Positions 1 to 7,574 of a stretch of DNA of 48,449 bases are shown in pieces (position 1 is the first letter of the stretch; every line of letters starts with the position of its first letter). Position numbers and translations under genes: made by a program. The notes beneath the pieces were generated by a model. It saw only the letters and a program-made list of their open reading frames with translations. It did not search any database and was not told where the DNA came from. The stretch is taken from the IMG/VR virus record IMGVR_UViG_3300006737_007703, positions 1-48,449 of that record, one strand, 5' to 3'. The stretch comes from a virus.

Positions 1-1005
1 ACCAGCTTTAAAGCCTCCTTCAATACCTTTTACAATAACTGATACAGCATTATGACTATGCAAACTCTCATTATGAGAAGCAACAATCTTAAAGTCTAAG
101 ATACGAGATTCATTAGTAAGCTTTTCATAAAGCAATCTTACAGCATCTTCAACAAACTTTAAGTAAGCACCGTTCTTTTCAGCAAATGCTTGCTCATCTT
201 CTCTCTTAACCATAACTTGCGTTTCAGTTTGTAAAGCTGCTAAACATAACTCTTGAATATCTTCAATCCAAAGCATATCCTCAAATCTAACACTTACACG
301 AGCAACACTTCTTTGACTATGAGGTACAGTAGCTCTATTACGATACTTTTCAGCATGCTCACTCAACTCAAAGCTACAAGGACAGGCAGAAGAATAAACA
401 AAATCAAAATGAATATATTTCTTAAACTCACCTTCTTTAGTTAAGTCGCCTTCAAATACAACATCGTAATATTGATAACCTTCTAAACCACTACGTAAAC
501 TATTCTGCTTGATAGGATAAGAAATCTTAAGCATTATTCTTGAGTCAAAGCATTTAAGATTATTTTTATAAGTTTCTAAAACATCTTTAATCTTATCAAT
601 ACTAAACGTCTCGTCTTTGTGATCATAAAAGCTTCTCATAATACGAGACATATTAATACCTTTCTTATGAGCTTCTAAACTAACACTACCGGTAACACTA
701 GTTTCAAGTTCAATAGTTTTACCATTACGTTTCTTATAAGTAAGAGGCAGTTTAAAGTTATGAATACCAACTTGCTGAATAGGTACAGCAGCTCCTTGAA
801 TTAGACTCGAAGGTCCATTCTGTAAATCAGGTAAAGAAGAAATATATTCTTTACTAGCATCAACATTATCATCATAAACTCTAATAGGGGGAAAATAACT
901 CTTACTATATTCCTCACCCATTAACTTCTTAGCAATAACATCTTTTTCACCGGTTAGCTCATCATCATCACCTAACCACTCATAATTAGTATCTTTTTTA
1001 CTCAT
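1..1005 (-). CDS. folE2: GTP cyclohydrolase FolE2 (type IB), 3' end cut by window edge
   Basis: The reading frame is open from ATG at 1005 to base 1 (335 codons, no stop), so the gene runs off the left edge. Family knowledge: FolE2 converts GTP to dihydroneopterin triphosphate, the first step of folate and 7-deazaguanine synthesis. Seen: about 75 N-terminal residues without recognisable motifs, then the FolE2 core with NMSRIMRSF at 118-126, the SSACPCS motif at 205-211 (catalytic/metal Cys region), HSQRS at 229-233 and a His-rich HSHNAVSVI near 316. The last motif lies close to the usual C-terminus, so few residues are missing. A sigma70-like promoter lies 10 bases upstream. Neighbouring queD-like and queE genes point to 7-deazaguanine rather than folate. 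No adjacent gene looks co-transcribed inside the window. Confidence 0.93.
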   Translation of the reverse strand, partial: MSKKDTNYEWLGDDDELTGEKDVIAKKLMGEEYSKSYFPPIRVYDDNVDASKEYISSLPDLQNGPSSLIQGAAVPIQQVGIHNFKLPLTYKKRNGKTIELETSVTGSVSLEAHKKGINMSRIMRSFYDHKDETFSIDKIKDVLETYKNNLKCFDSRIMLKISYPIKQNSLRSGLEGYQYYDVVFEGDLTKEGEFKKYIHFDFVYSSACPCSFELSEHAEKYRNRATVPHSQRSVARVSVRFEDMLWIEDIQELCLAALQTETQVMVKREDEQAFAEKNGAYLKFVEDAVRLLYEKLTNESRILDFKIVASHNESLHSHNAVSVIVKGIEGGFKAG

Positions 1006-1015
1006 TTATATGATT

Positions 1016-1043
1016 ATTATATTTACATATTTTAGGTAATCAA
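1016..1043 (-). promoter_or_regulatory. sigma70-like promoter of folE2
   Basis: On the minus strand, TTGATT (1038-1043) is followed by 16 bases and then TATAAT (1016-1021), 10 bases before the folE2 ATG. It has the same -35/16 bp/-10 layout as the promoters of queD and queE. Confidence 0.7.
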
Positions 1044-1044
1044 G

Positions 1045-1052
1045 AATAAATA
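1045..1052 (+). promoter_or_regulatory. T4-type late promoter AATAAATA
   Basis: AATAAATA matches the T4 late consensus TATAAATA at 7 of 8 bases. It lies 5 bases before the GTG at 1058, which puts the expected transcription start on the start codon. There is no Shine-Dalgarno sequence, so it supports this GTG as a leaderless start. Confidence 0.6.
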
Positions 1053-1057
1053 TCAAT

Positions 1058-2095
1058 GTGAGAAAGTTATCCCATAAAGAAGTTTTAACTGAAGGATTTG
1101 GTTCATTTATGAAAAAGGTAGGAGCTGGTCTTGGAGCTGCTACGCGTGAGGTAGGAAAGCAGTTAGCCAAAGATGCACCAGCATTGGTTGGTGCTGCAAA
1201 GGGTGTAGCTGGTATAGCAAAGGATATTAATGCTACTGATCCTTTAAAGGCGGTACAAAAGTATTTTACAGATGACGATTATGCAAGAGAGCATTATAAG
1301 GATGATATTCGAGCTAGAAATGCATTAGGACGCCCTACCCAAGATCCAAATAATAAAAATATATTTATTATACCTATAAACCAAGGTACTTTTGTAGATG
1401 AAAAGGGCGGTAAAGAAGAGGTTAGGGATCTTACCGGTGGTACAATTAAAGTTCTTCAATCAGCTGATAATACATACCAATTTACTTCTGTTACTTCAAA
1501 AGATGGAAAAGCTATAGGTCCAGCTGGTGGAGCTCCAAAACCAGACCCGGGTCCTGAATCTCCTGCACCTGATCCCGGTGGTGGTAAGCCAGGCCCAGAA
1601 CCTAAACCATCACCGGAACCTACACCTACACCTACACCAGCACCAGGACGTGACGGTAGAGACGGTAGAGATGGTAGAGATGGTGGCGCGACCCCACCTC
1701 CAAGTCCTCCAAAACCAAAGCCTAAACCTGGAGCTAAGCCACCACCATTACCAAAACCAAAACCAGGGGCTGAGCCACCACCATTACCAGAAGCTGAAAA
1801 AGTAACTGAAGTTAGCTTTATACCTAAATTAAAAGAATTTACATTGAAAAACCATAAAGGTAAAGGACATAATGATCAAATAGTAGTTAAAGATTTTGTA
1901 AAGGGGTTAGCTCGAGCAAAAGGTAAATCTACATATGTTAAAAATTATCCCAGGGAAGCGGGTAAGTATAAAAAAGATCAGAAGGCATGGAGTAATAGAG
2001 AGCTTGATGAATTTATTACTAGATTAAAAAGAGCAGGGGTTTTATCAGAAAGTCAAAAAAATCTGCTGAGACACTTGCATTTAATGTCTAGCTAG
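1058..2095 (+). CDS. Proline-rich, collagen-like late protein (unknown function)
   Basis: A 345-residue protein starting at GTG, chosen because a late promoter lies 5 bases upstream. I do not recognise a family. Visible parts: an N-terminal LTEGFGSF segment followed by an Ala/Gly/Lys-rich amphipathic stretch (about 1-60); a mixed domain (about 60-155); a long Pro/Lys/Gly-rich linker (about 155-250) holding a collagen-like run of four GRD triplets near 198-209; and a basic C-terminal domain rich in Lys and Arg (about 250-345). The late promoter suggests a virion or assembly protein. The flexible linker fits a spacer between two folded ends, but this is inference. A possible terminator follows the stop codon. 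Confidence 0.75.
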   Translation: MRKLSHKEVLTEGFGSFMKKVGAGLGAATREVGKQLAKDAPALVGAAKGVAGIAKDINATDPLKAVQKYFTDDDYAREHYKDDIRARNALGRPTQDPNNKNIFIIPINQGTFVDEKGGKEEVRDLTGGTIKVLQSADNTYQFTSVTSKDGKAIGPAGGAPKPDPGPESPAPDPGGGKPGPEPKPSPEPTPTPTPAPGRDGRDGRDGRDGGATPPPSPPKPKPKPGAKPPPLPKPKPGAEPPPLPEAEKVTEVSFIPKLKEFTLKNHKGKGHNDQIVVKDFVKGLARAKGKSTYVKNYPREAGKYKKDQKAWSNRELDEFITRLKRAGVLSESQKNLLRHLHLMSS

Positions 2096-2115
2096 AATAA
2101 TTACCGATGTGGGAC

Positions 2116-2141
2116 GAGGGAGAGCCTCTTAATTTTTTTTT
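2116..2141 (+). terminator. Possible rho-independent terminator
   Basis: A short stem GAGG/CCTC (2116-2119 with 2125-2128, loop GAGAG) is followed after four bases by nine T (2133-2141). The stem is weak at 4 bp, but the T tract sits between a late gene and the promoter of the next gene. Confidence 0.4.
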
Positions 2142-2146
2142 CTTAG

Positions 2147-2174
2147 TTGATATTCTCTACTCTTTTAGTATAAT
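2147..2174 (+). promoter_or_regulatory. sigma70-like promoter of queD-like gene
   Basis: TTGATA (2147-2152), a 16-bp spacer and a perfect TATAAT (2169-2174), then 6 bases to ATG 2181. The expected +1 falls on the ATG, predicting a leaderless mRNA. Confidence 0.75.
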
Positions 2175-2180
2175 AATATT

Positions 2181-2876
2181 ATGATTTATACGTCTTCAAA
2201 AAGAATTGAACTTGGATCAACAGCTTTTCGTCAACCTAATGCTGAATCTCATTGCAAGTTCGTACATGGATATCAACTTAATGCAGAATTAACTTTTGGC
2301 TGTAAAGAGCTAGATAATAATAATTGGGTATATGATTTCGGTGCTTTAAAAGAACTTAAAAATATTTTCAACAATCAATTTGATCATACCTTAGTAATTG
2401 CAGCTAATGATATTCACAAAGATAAGTTTATTGCTTTAAGTGAGGTTGGTGCTGCAGATGTAAGAATTATGGAAGGTGGTGTTGGTATTGAAAAGTTTGC
2501 TGAATGGGTATTTAAAACAGCTGATACGTATATTGATGAAACTACTGAAGGTCGGGTATGGGTAGAAAATGTTACTGTATATGAACATGGTAATAATTCG
2601 GCCTCATGCTCGAGACCTCTTAAAGAAGATACTTTATATAAAGATGAAGAAGGTACTACTACATATGTTACTCACGAAGAACTTAATAAACAATGGGAGA
2701 AGAGCTGGAAAGAGTGGCAACAAAATCAAGAGAAATCACAAGAAGAAGAAGTAGTACAACAATCTGGAACTACGCCTTCCCCAGAACAGGTAGATACTTC
2801 CAAAGCAGCTCCTGTTGGAGGCCAAAACGTCTCACAGGGGAAGAGTAATTGGTTTGAAGGTACTTCTTGGGGTTAA
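2181..2876 (+). CDS. queD: QueD/PTPS-like 6-carboxytetrahydropterin synthase
   Basis: The family (PF01242) converts dihydroneopterin triphosphate to 6-carboxy-tetrahydropterin, the second step to 7-deazaguanine. Seen in the 231-residue product: CKFVHG at 25-30 matches the family's C-x3-HG motif with the catalytic Cys, VYDFGALKE near 49-57 matches the substrate-side DFxxLK motif, FDH near 67-69 matches the catalytic Asp-His, and VTVYEHG near 135-141 matches the late Glu motif. Odd points: two of the three usual zinc-binding His appear replaced (H31 is Tyr; the first is probably Phe16), and residues from about 160 form a Gln/Glu/Ser-rich tail absent from normal QueD. It could be a divergent enzyme or a paralogue with a new role. 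Its neighbours folE2 and queE support the pathway. The 3' end overlaps convergent phoH by 4 bases. Confidence 0.75.
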   Translation: MIYTSSKRIELGSTAFRQPNAESHCKFVHGYQLNAELTFGCKELDNNNWVYDFGALKELKNIFNNQFDHTLVIAANDIHKDKFIALSEVGAADVRIMEGGVGIEKFAEWVFKTADTYIDETTEGRVWVENVTVYEHGNNSASCSRPLKEDTLYKDEEGTTTYVTHEELNKQWEKSWKEWQQNQEKSQEEEVVQQSGTTPSPEQVDTSKAAPVGGQNVSQGKSNWFEGTSWG

Positions 2877-3601
2877 GCTCCTAAAATTTTACAGATGAAT
2901 CGTAGTATTTTACTTCTTACGATTTCAGAGTTACCGAATCTAAAAGAGCTTATTCCATTATCAACGCAATCGACGGTTGAGAATTTTTGAAATACTTCAT
3001 TAAAACCTGATTTATTAATATCAGATTGATGTGTATCACCACAGACAATATACTTTGTTTTTCTACCGAAACGTGTTAAAATTGTAGTAAGTTCCCCTTT
3101 AGTTAAGTTTTGTGCTTCATCTACTATAACTACGCAGTTATTAAACGTTAAACCTCTTACGAAGTTAACCGGTATAGCTTCTATCATTCCTTTATTTTTA
3201 AGTATACCGCAGGTACTATCACTAGTAATCTCTCTTACCTTTTCAAGTAAAGGCATTGCATATGGTAAAAACTTGTCATCAACCTCCCCTGGTAGGGATC
3301 CTAAGCTTTTAGCTGCAGATTCAATTACAGAGCGTATATAAATTACTTTATCAACTTTTTCTTCCCTAAGCTCCTCTAAAGCAGCATATATTGCTATATA
3401 TGTTTTAGCTGAACCTGCCGGGCCGTCGACTAGTACCATATTTGTTGTAGAGTTTCGAATTTGTGAATAAAATTCCTTATGGTTATGATTAAGATAAAAA
3501 GGTTTCTTAATTTTGAAATCAAGTAAGAAATTGTCTTTCATTTGTTCCTCGATATCTTCCAACTGAGTTTCGCGAACAAGTCGCGTGGTTTTTTTTCTCA
3601 T
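2873..3601 (-). CDS. phoH: PhoH-like ATPase
   Basis: A 242-residue P-loop ATPase of the PhoH family, common in marine phages; its exact role is unsettled (RNA metabolism or phosphate-stress links have been proposed). Seen: Walker A GPAGSAKT at 60-67, an SLGSLPGEVDDK motif near 99-110 typical of PhoH, Walker B VVIVDEAQN at 157-165 and a GDTHQSDI segment near 195. The N-terminal 35 residues are a charged extension. Length is close to other phage PhoH proteins. A late-type promoter lies 9 bases upstream, and queE starts divergently on the other strand. Confidence 0.9.
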   Translation of the reverse strand: MRKKTTRLVRETQLEDIEEQMKDNFLLDFKIKKPFYLNHNHKEFYSQIRNSTTNMVLVDGPAGSAKTYIAIYAALEELREEKVDKVIYIRSVIESAAKSLGSLPGEVDDKFLPYAMPLLEKVREITSDSTCGILKNKGMIEAIPVNFVRGLTFNNCVVIVDEAQNLTKGELTTILTRFGRKTKYIVCGDTHQSDINKSGFNEVFQKFSTVDCVDNGISSFRFGNSEIVRSKILRFICKILGA

Positions 3602-3610
3602 GTCTACTAT

Positions 3611-3618
3611 TATTTATG
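3611..3618 (-). promoter_or_regulatory. T4-late-like promoter of phoH
   Basis: CATAAATA on the minus strand, 9 bases before the phoH ATG (7 of 8 matches to TATAAATA). It sits back to back with the queE promoter in a 52-base divergent gap. Confidence 0.45.
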
Positions 3619-3646
3619 TTGAAATACCCTAAATTTAATATATTAT
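3619..3646 (+). promoter_or_regulatory. sigma70-like promoter of queE
   Basis: TTGAAA (3619-3624), 16 bp, TATTAT (3641-3646), then 7 bases to ATG 3654. Same layout as the folE2 and queD promoters. Confidence 0.65.
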
Positions 3647-3653
3647 TACGTAT

Positions 3654-4409
3654 ATGATTGACTGTGATAAAGAAACGTTGTTAATATCTGATGATAAAGC
3701 TTTCTATACCCTTGAGGGTGAAGGTGAATTTGTAGGTATGCCTTCGGTATTTTTTAGAATGGCAATGTGTAATTTAACTTGCGAAGGATTTGCTTCTGAA
3801 GACTCACCTCATGGTTGTGATTCTTTTGTTTCATGGTCTATTAAGAATAAGATGACTTTTAATGAAATATTTGAATATTTTGAAGAGCATCACTTAGTAG
3901 ATAAGTTAAAAGCTGGTGCTATTTTTAAGCTTACAGGTGGTGAACCTATGGTACAGCAAAAGCAATTGCTTAAATTTATAGAAGCTTTTATTAATAAGTA
4001 TGATTTTCACCCTATAATTGATTTTGAAACTAATGCTACTATTAAACCTGATGAAAAATGGGTAACTCACTATAGAGCTACCTTTACTACATCTCCTAAA
4101 TTAACTACTAATGGTGATCCGGAAAAGAGAACCTATAAGCCTGAAGTATTAAAGTGGCATAGAGATGTAGGATCCGGATTTAAATTTGTTATTAATGCTT
4201 CTGAGGATATAGATGAGATTTGGCGTAAGTATGTTGATGATGGTGAGATTAATATACCTAAAAGTAGGATTTGGTTTATGCCCTGTAGTGGGAGTAGAAA
4301 AGAGCATATAGAAAAAGCTCCTGCGGTAGCTGAATATGCGAAAGGTATGAATGTAAATTTCTCACCTCGTTTACATTTATGCATATGGGATATGGCATTA
4401 AAAGTCTAA
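3654..4409 (+). CDS. queE: QueE-like 7-carboxy-7-deazaguanine synthase (radical SAM)
   Basis: QueE is a radical-SAM enzyme that turns 6-carboxy-tetrahydropterin into 7-carboxy-7-deazaguanine (CDG), the third step of the pathway. Seen in 251 residues: FYTLEGEGEFVGMPSVFFR at 17-35, the QueE N-terminal signature; cluster Cys at 39, 43 and 55 (CNLTC, then CDSF); LTGGEP near 99-104, the SAM-binding GGE motif; and a conserved C-terminal segment ending RLHLCIWD. Odd: the usual Cx3Cx2C is stretched to Cx3C-x11-C by an insert of about nine residues. Some other QueE proteins also have expanded cluster motifs. No queC, queF or DpdA transglycosylase is visible here, so the end product is unknown. Confidence 0.88.
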   Translation: MIDCDKETLLISDDKAFYTLEGEGEFVGMPSVFFRMAMCNLTCEGFASEDSPHGCDSFVSWSIKNKMTFNEIFEYFEEHHLVDKLKAGAIFKLTGGEPMVQQKQLLKFIEAFINKYDFHPIIDFETNATIKPDEKWVTHYRATFTTSPKLTTNGDPEKRTYKPEVLKWHRDVGSGFKFVINASEDIDEIWRKYVDDGEINIPKSRIWFMPCSGSRKEHIEKAPAVAEYAKGMNVNFSPRLHLCIWDMALKV

Positions 4410-4412
4410 ACA

Positions 4413-4420
4413 AGTAAATA
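4413..4420 (+). promoter_or_regulatory. Late-like promoter of the kinase/glycosyltransferase operon
   Basis: AGTAAATA, 5 bases before ATG 4426. The same AGTAAATA plus 5-base arrangement precedes the gp31-like gene at 25528. It matches TATAAATA at 6 of 8 positions. Confidence 0.45.
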
Positions 4421-4425
4421 AGCAT

Positions 4426-5163
4426 ATGCGTATATCGATATCAGGCACTGCACATAGCGGTAAAAGTTCTTTGGTAAAAAGTTTTTTATATACCTGGAAA
4501 AATTATAAGAGTCCTGAAAAGACTTATAGAGACCTTTTAAAAGAAGAAGGGTTAGATCATTCATCTAAGACGACGACTGATACTCAGGAACGTATCTTAG
4601 ATTTTATGATTGATCAATTGCAATCATATGATGATACGAGTAAAGTTATTTATGATAGGTGTCCTCTGGACAACATTGCTTATAGTATGTGGTGTCATGA
4701 TAAAAATAAAGAAGGTTTTACGCGAGAGTTTATTTCGAAGCAAATTACTCTAGTACGTGAATCTATGAGACATTTAGATATTATTTTTATCTGTCGATAT
4801 AATGAACAAGTTGGTAAAACTACTGAAAAGGAAAATGAACTAAGGGAGAAAGATCCATCTTATATTAAAGAGGTAGATAATATTTTATATTCACTGTACC
4901 AGCAGTGGATGCAAAATCCAGAATCAAATGTATTCTTTCCTAAAGAAGATGTACCATGTTTAATTGTCTTGCCAGATGATCAACAACAACGTATTGACTT
5001 GATAGCAGAATATGTTAACCCACAGGGTGAGTTATTTGCTGACGAAGAATCTATTCTTAATCCAGATAATCTAAATGAATTAGAACAACTGGTTAAAAGT
5101 CAGCAAGCGAGTCTAGATCAGGAAGAAAAGGAAAAAGAACTCCTTAAAAAGTTTGGTATATGA
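4426..5163 (+). CDS. P-loop kinase-like ATPase (AAA_28/deoxynucleoside-kinase type)
   Basis: A 245-residue protein with Walker A GTAHSGKSS at 7-15 and a DRCPLDNIAY segment near 79-88, like the DR-x-xxD substrate/lid region of nucleoside and NadR-type kinases. The C-terminal 60 residues are Glu/Gln/Lys-rich and probably helical. Substrate unknown: a nucleoside, nucleotide or nicotinamide riboside is possible. It is the first gene of a long operon; the next gene starts 4 bases before its stop (ATGA overlap). No Shine-Dalgarno sequence is present; a late-like box sits 5 bases upstream. Confidence 0.75.
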   Translation: MRISISGTAHSGKSSLVKSFLYTWKNYKSPEKTYRDLLKEEGLDHSSKTTTDTQERILDFMIDQLQSYDDTSKVIYDRCPLDNIAYSMWCHDKNKEGFTREFISKQITLVRESMRHLDIIFICRYNEQVGKTTEKENELREKDPSYIKEVDNILYSLYQQWMQNPESNVFFPKEDVPCLIVLPDDQQQRIDLIAEYVNPQGELFADEESILNPDNLNELEQLVKSQQASLDQEEKEKELLKKFGI

Positions 5164-5993
5164 AACCTAAAATAGGTGTAGGTATTATTACTTGCGATAG
5201 ACCTGAGTTCTTCACTAAATGTAGAGACTCAATTAAGGATAATACTTATGATCATATAGTAGTAGTTAATGATGGCTTTGATGATGTAGTTAATCCACGG
5301 TCTGAAGTAATTAAAACTACAGGACGTGAGGGTGTAGGTAAGGGTAAAAATAAAGCTTTAAAATATCTTTATGAAAAGGAATGTGATTATTTCTTTCTCT
5401 TCGAGGATGATATGATAGTTTTAGATACTTCGGTTTTTGAAAAATATATTGAAGCGCATAAAATATCAGGTATACATCATTTTAACTACGGGCCAGGTTC
5501 GCCTTTTAATAGAAAGCAAACTATAAAGAATTTTGATTTACATAATAGACATGAATTAGATCAACACTCCGAACCCAATCCAAAATTAATAATAGATTAT
5601 AAAGAAACAAAAATATCACTTTTTGAGCATACCGTAGCTATGTTTTCTTTTTACACTAAGTTAATTCTAGATGAGGTGGGTTATATAGATGAAGATTTCT
5701 ATAATGCATGGGAGCATGTTGATCATACATACAATATAATTAAAGCTGGTTACCATCCACCGTTTTGGTATTTTGCGGATTTATACGATTCGCATAAATT
5801 ACTTACAGAAGCACCGCAAGCTATTGATAAGTCTTCAATTGCTGGTGATAGTGAGCAATGGAAAAAGAACGTATATGGTGGTAGGGAAATATACTTAAAA
5901 AAGCACGGTCATTATCCTAATGAACCGCCTTTTACTTCTAAAGAAGAAGTTTTAAGAATAGTTAAAGAACTAAAAAGTAATTATGGTACCTAA
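5160..5993 (+). CDS. GT-A fold glycosyltransferase
   Basis: 277 residues. It opens with a GT2-like strand and loop (GVGIITCDRPEFF, 6-18), followed by VVVNDG near 34-39. FLFEDDMIV near 79-87 supplies the acidic metal-binding motif (EDD in place of DXD). The C-terminal half has a conserved WEHVDHTYN acidic/His segment that could be catalytic. Substrate and acceptor are unknown. It starts within the stop of the kinase gene and ends 11 bases inside the next transferase gene, showing tight translational coupling. Family assignment is by pattern only. Confidence 0.78.
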   Translation: MKPKIGVGIITCDRPEFFTKCRDSIKDNTYDHIVVVNDGFDDVVNPRSEVIKTTGREGVGKGKNKALKYLYEKECDYFFLFEDDMIVLDTSVFEKYIEAHKISGIHHFNYGPGSPFNRKQTIKNFDLHNRHELDQHSEPNPKLIIDYKETKISLFEHTVAMFSFYTKLILDEVGYIDEDFYNAWEHVDHTYNIIKAGYHPPFWYFADLYDSHKLLTEAPQAIDKSSIAGDSEQWKKNVYGGREIYLKKHGHYPNEPPFTSKEEVLRIVKELKSNYGT

Positions 5994-6783
5994 AAGTTGT
6001 ATATATTATCTAGTATATGAACACCCGATTCATTTAAGAAGGCTAGAAGCTAGTCTTAAATTACTATCTGAAAATTTTACTAAAAAAAATCCATATCCTA
6101 TAGTTTTTGGACATGAAGGCTTATCTAAAGAAGCTAAAAATTTTATTAGAAAAGCAGCTCCTATTGAAGTAGATATATATTTTAAGCAAGTTGATTTTTC
6201 TTTACCAGATTATTCAGAAGAAATACTATCTAAAATACCAGAAAAATTTGTATGGGATGGTATATGGGATAAAAACGCTTTTTTTAGTATGGGATACAGG
6301 CATATGTGTAGATGGTTTTCAGGGGCTATGTATCTTGATCCTTTCTTTGATAAGGTTGATTATGTTATGAGACTTGATAGCGACTCTTATATTATAGATA
6401 ATATTAAAAATGACCCTTTTCAAGTTATGAAGGATAAAGATGCTATATATGGTTGGGTTGACACTTTTGTAGATGATGAAAATGTAATAGTAGGTTTAAA
6501 TGATTTTTGTCAGGACATAGCACCATCAGATAATGATATTCAATCAAATTTAGCATACGAAACAAACTTTTTCATTCAGAAATGTAGTTGGTTTAAATCT
6601 GATAAATGGATGAATTTCTTTAAACCTATTGATGAAAGTGGTTACATTTATAGTAGGCGCTGGGGCGACGCACCTATACATTATCAAGGTATAAAAAGAC
6701 TTGCTTCTGAAGATAAAGTAATTAAAATAGATATACCCTATCATCATGGAGGTGACTATCATGATGGTTTATTAAAAAAATGA
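5983..6783 (+). CDS. GT15-like (KRE2/MNT1-type) mannosyltransferase
   Basis: 266 residues resembling fungal alpha-1,2-mannosyltransferases of family GT15. Seen: GYRHMCRWFSG near 105-115, then VDYVMRLDSDSYI near 126-138, giving the Asp-x-Asp metal site; NFFIQKCSWFKS near 195-206; and SRRWGDAPIHYQGI near 224-237, matching the GT15 hallmark RWGDAP-H. Family knowledge: these enzymes transfer mannose from GDP-mannose with retention, in the Golgi of fungi; here there is no signal or membrane segment, so it would be cytosolic. The family is mostly eukaryotic, making this an unusual phage gene. It overlaps both neighbours. Confidence 0.75.
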   Translation: MVPKSCIYYLVYEHPIHLRRLEASLKLLSENFTKKNPYPIVFGHEGLSKEAKNFIRKAAPIEVDIYFKQVDFSLPDYSEEILSKIPEKFVWDGIWDKNAFFSMGYRHMCRWFSGAMYLDPFFDKVDYVMRLDSDSYIIDNIKNDPFQVMKDKDAIYGWVDTFVDDENVIVGLNDFCQDIAPSDNDIQSNLAYETNFFIQKCSWFKSDKWMNFFKPIDESGYIYSRRWGDAPIHYQGIKRLASEDKVIKIDIPYHHGGDYHDGLLKK

Positions 6784-7574
6784 AAATTTCAATATTAGTA
6801 CCAACAAGAGAGAGAATGAATCATCGTTTAACGTTGATTTTTTCTATATTATCTACTGTAGATGACATTAACAATGTAGATATATATTTCGGAGTAGATA
6901 AAGATGATCCTACTTTAAATACTATCAAAAAAATTGCTGCTGGTATAACTTGCTTAAAGGTAGTAGAGATAGAAAACAATGGTGAGTTCTTAGGACTAGG
7001 AAAGCTTTGGAATAAACTTGCCGATGAGTCAGATGCAGAAATTATTTCTATGATAAATGATGATTATGTATTCAAAACGCAAGGCTGGGATACAATGTTA
7101 TTAGAAGAATTCGCAAATATGCCTGAAGATAAGATTCAAGCCATACATTGTAATGATGAAAAACACGGTAAAGATTTACCGGTAAATTTATTCTGTCATA
7201 GAAGGTACGCTGAAGTACTAGGTCAATTTATGAGACCAGAATTTACAATCAACTGGGTTGATCAGTGGTTACATCAAATGTTTTTAGCGTTTGGTAGAAT
7301 AAAGTATAGAGATGACTATACTATTGAACATAGACATTGGGTATATGGTAAGAGAGGTCGCGACAGTACAGCAGAACGCATGGCAGTTGCAGATACAGCA
7401 GTAGTCGATAATCAGCCTGTTAGTCATAGTGATAATTTATGGCATCAAATGGTTGATGAAAGAATAGAAGATGTTAAAAAATTATCAGCTTATCTTAAAC
7501 AAGAACCTAATTGGTCAGTAGTTGATACAGGCAATAAAATAGTAAATTATGAAAATAGCCCTGTTACTACCTAG
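6780..7574 (+). CDS. GT-A glycosyltransferase, first of a tandem pair
   Basis: 264 residues. It begins MKISILVPTRERMNHRLT, typical of the GT2-like nucleotide-binding strand; IYFGVDKDDP near 37-46 and MINDDYVFKTQGWD near 91-104 give acidic metal-site candidates. The next gene has the same order of motifs (LLPSRNR, VLGVDEDDP, MVGDDMIFKTNDWD) and a shared RDST segment, so the two are paralogues from a tandem duplication. It starts on the last codon of the gene before it and overlaps its paralogue by 26 bases. Donor and acceptor unknown. Confidence 0.75.
   Translation: MKISILVPTRERMNHRLTLIFSILSTVDDINNVDIYFGVDKDDPTLNTIKKIAAGITCLKVVEIENNGEFLGLGKLWNKLADESDAEIISMINDDYVFKTQGWDTMLLEEFANMPEDKIQAIHCNDEKHGKDLPVNLFCHRRYAEVLGQFMRPEFTINWVDQWLHQMFLAFGRIKYRDDYTIEHRHWVYGKRGRDSTAERMAVADTAVVDNQPVSHSDNLWHQMVDERIEDVKKLSAYLKQEPNWSVVDTGNKIVNYENSPVTT

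Noticed and set aside
253-444. 63-residue plus-strand frame
   Set aside because: It lies antisense to folE2, whose motifs are unmistakable on the other strand.
1527-1805. 92-residue frame in the Pro-rich region
   Set aside because: Low-complexity His/Gln/Leu shadow of the Pro-rich linker of the gene at 1058.
2096-2180. tRNA or small RNA in the largest non-coding gaps
   Set aside because: Gaps are under about 100 bases and hold only promoters and a weak terminator; no cloverleaf pattern was seen.
4133-4384. 83-residue minus frame
   Set aside because: Antisense to the C-terminal part of queE, no promoter or family match.
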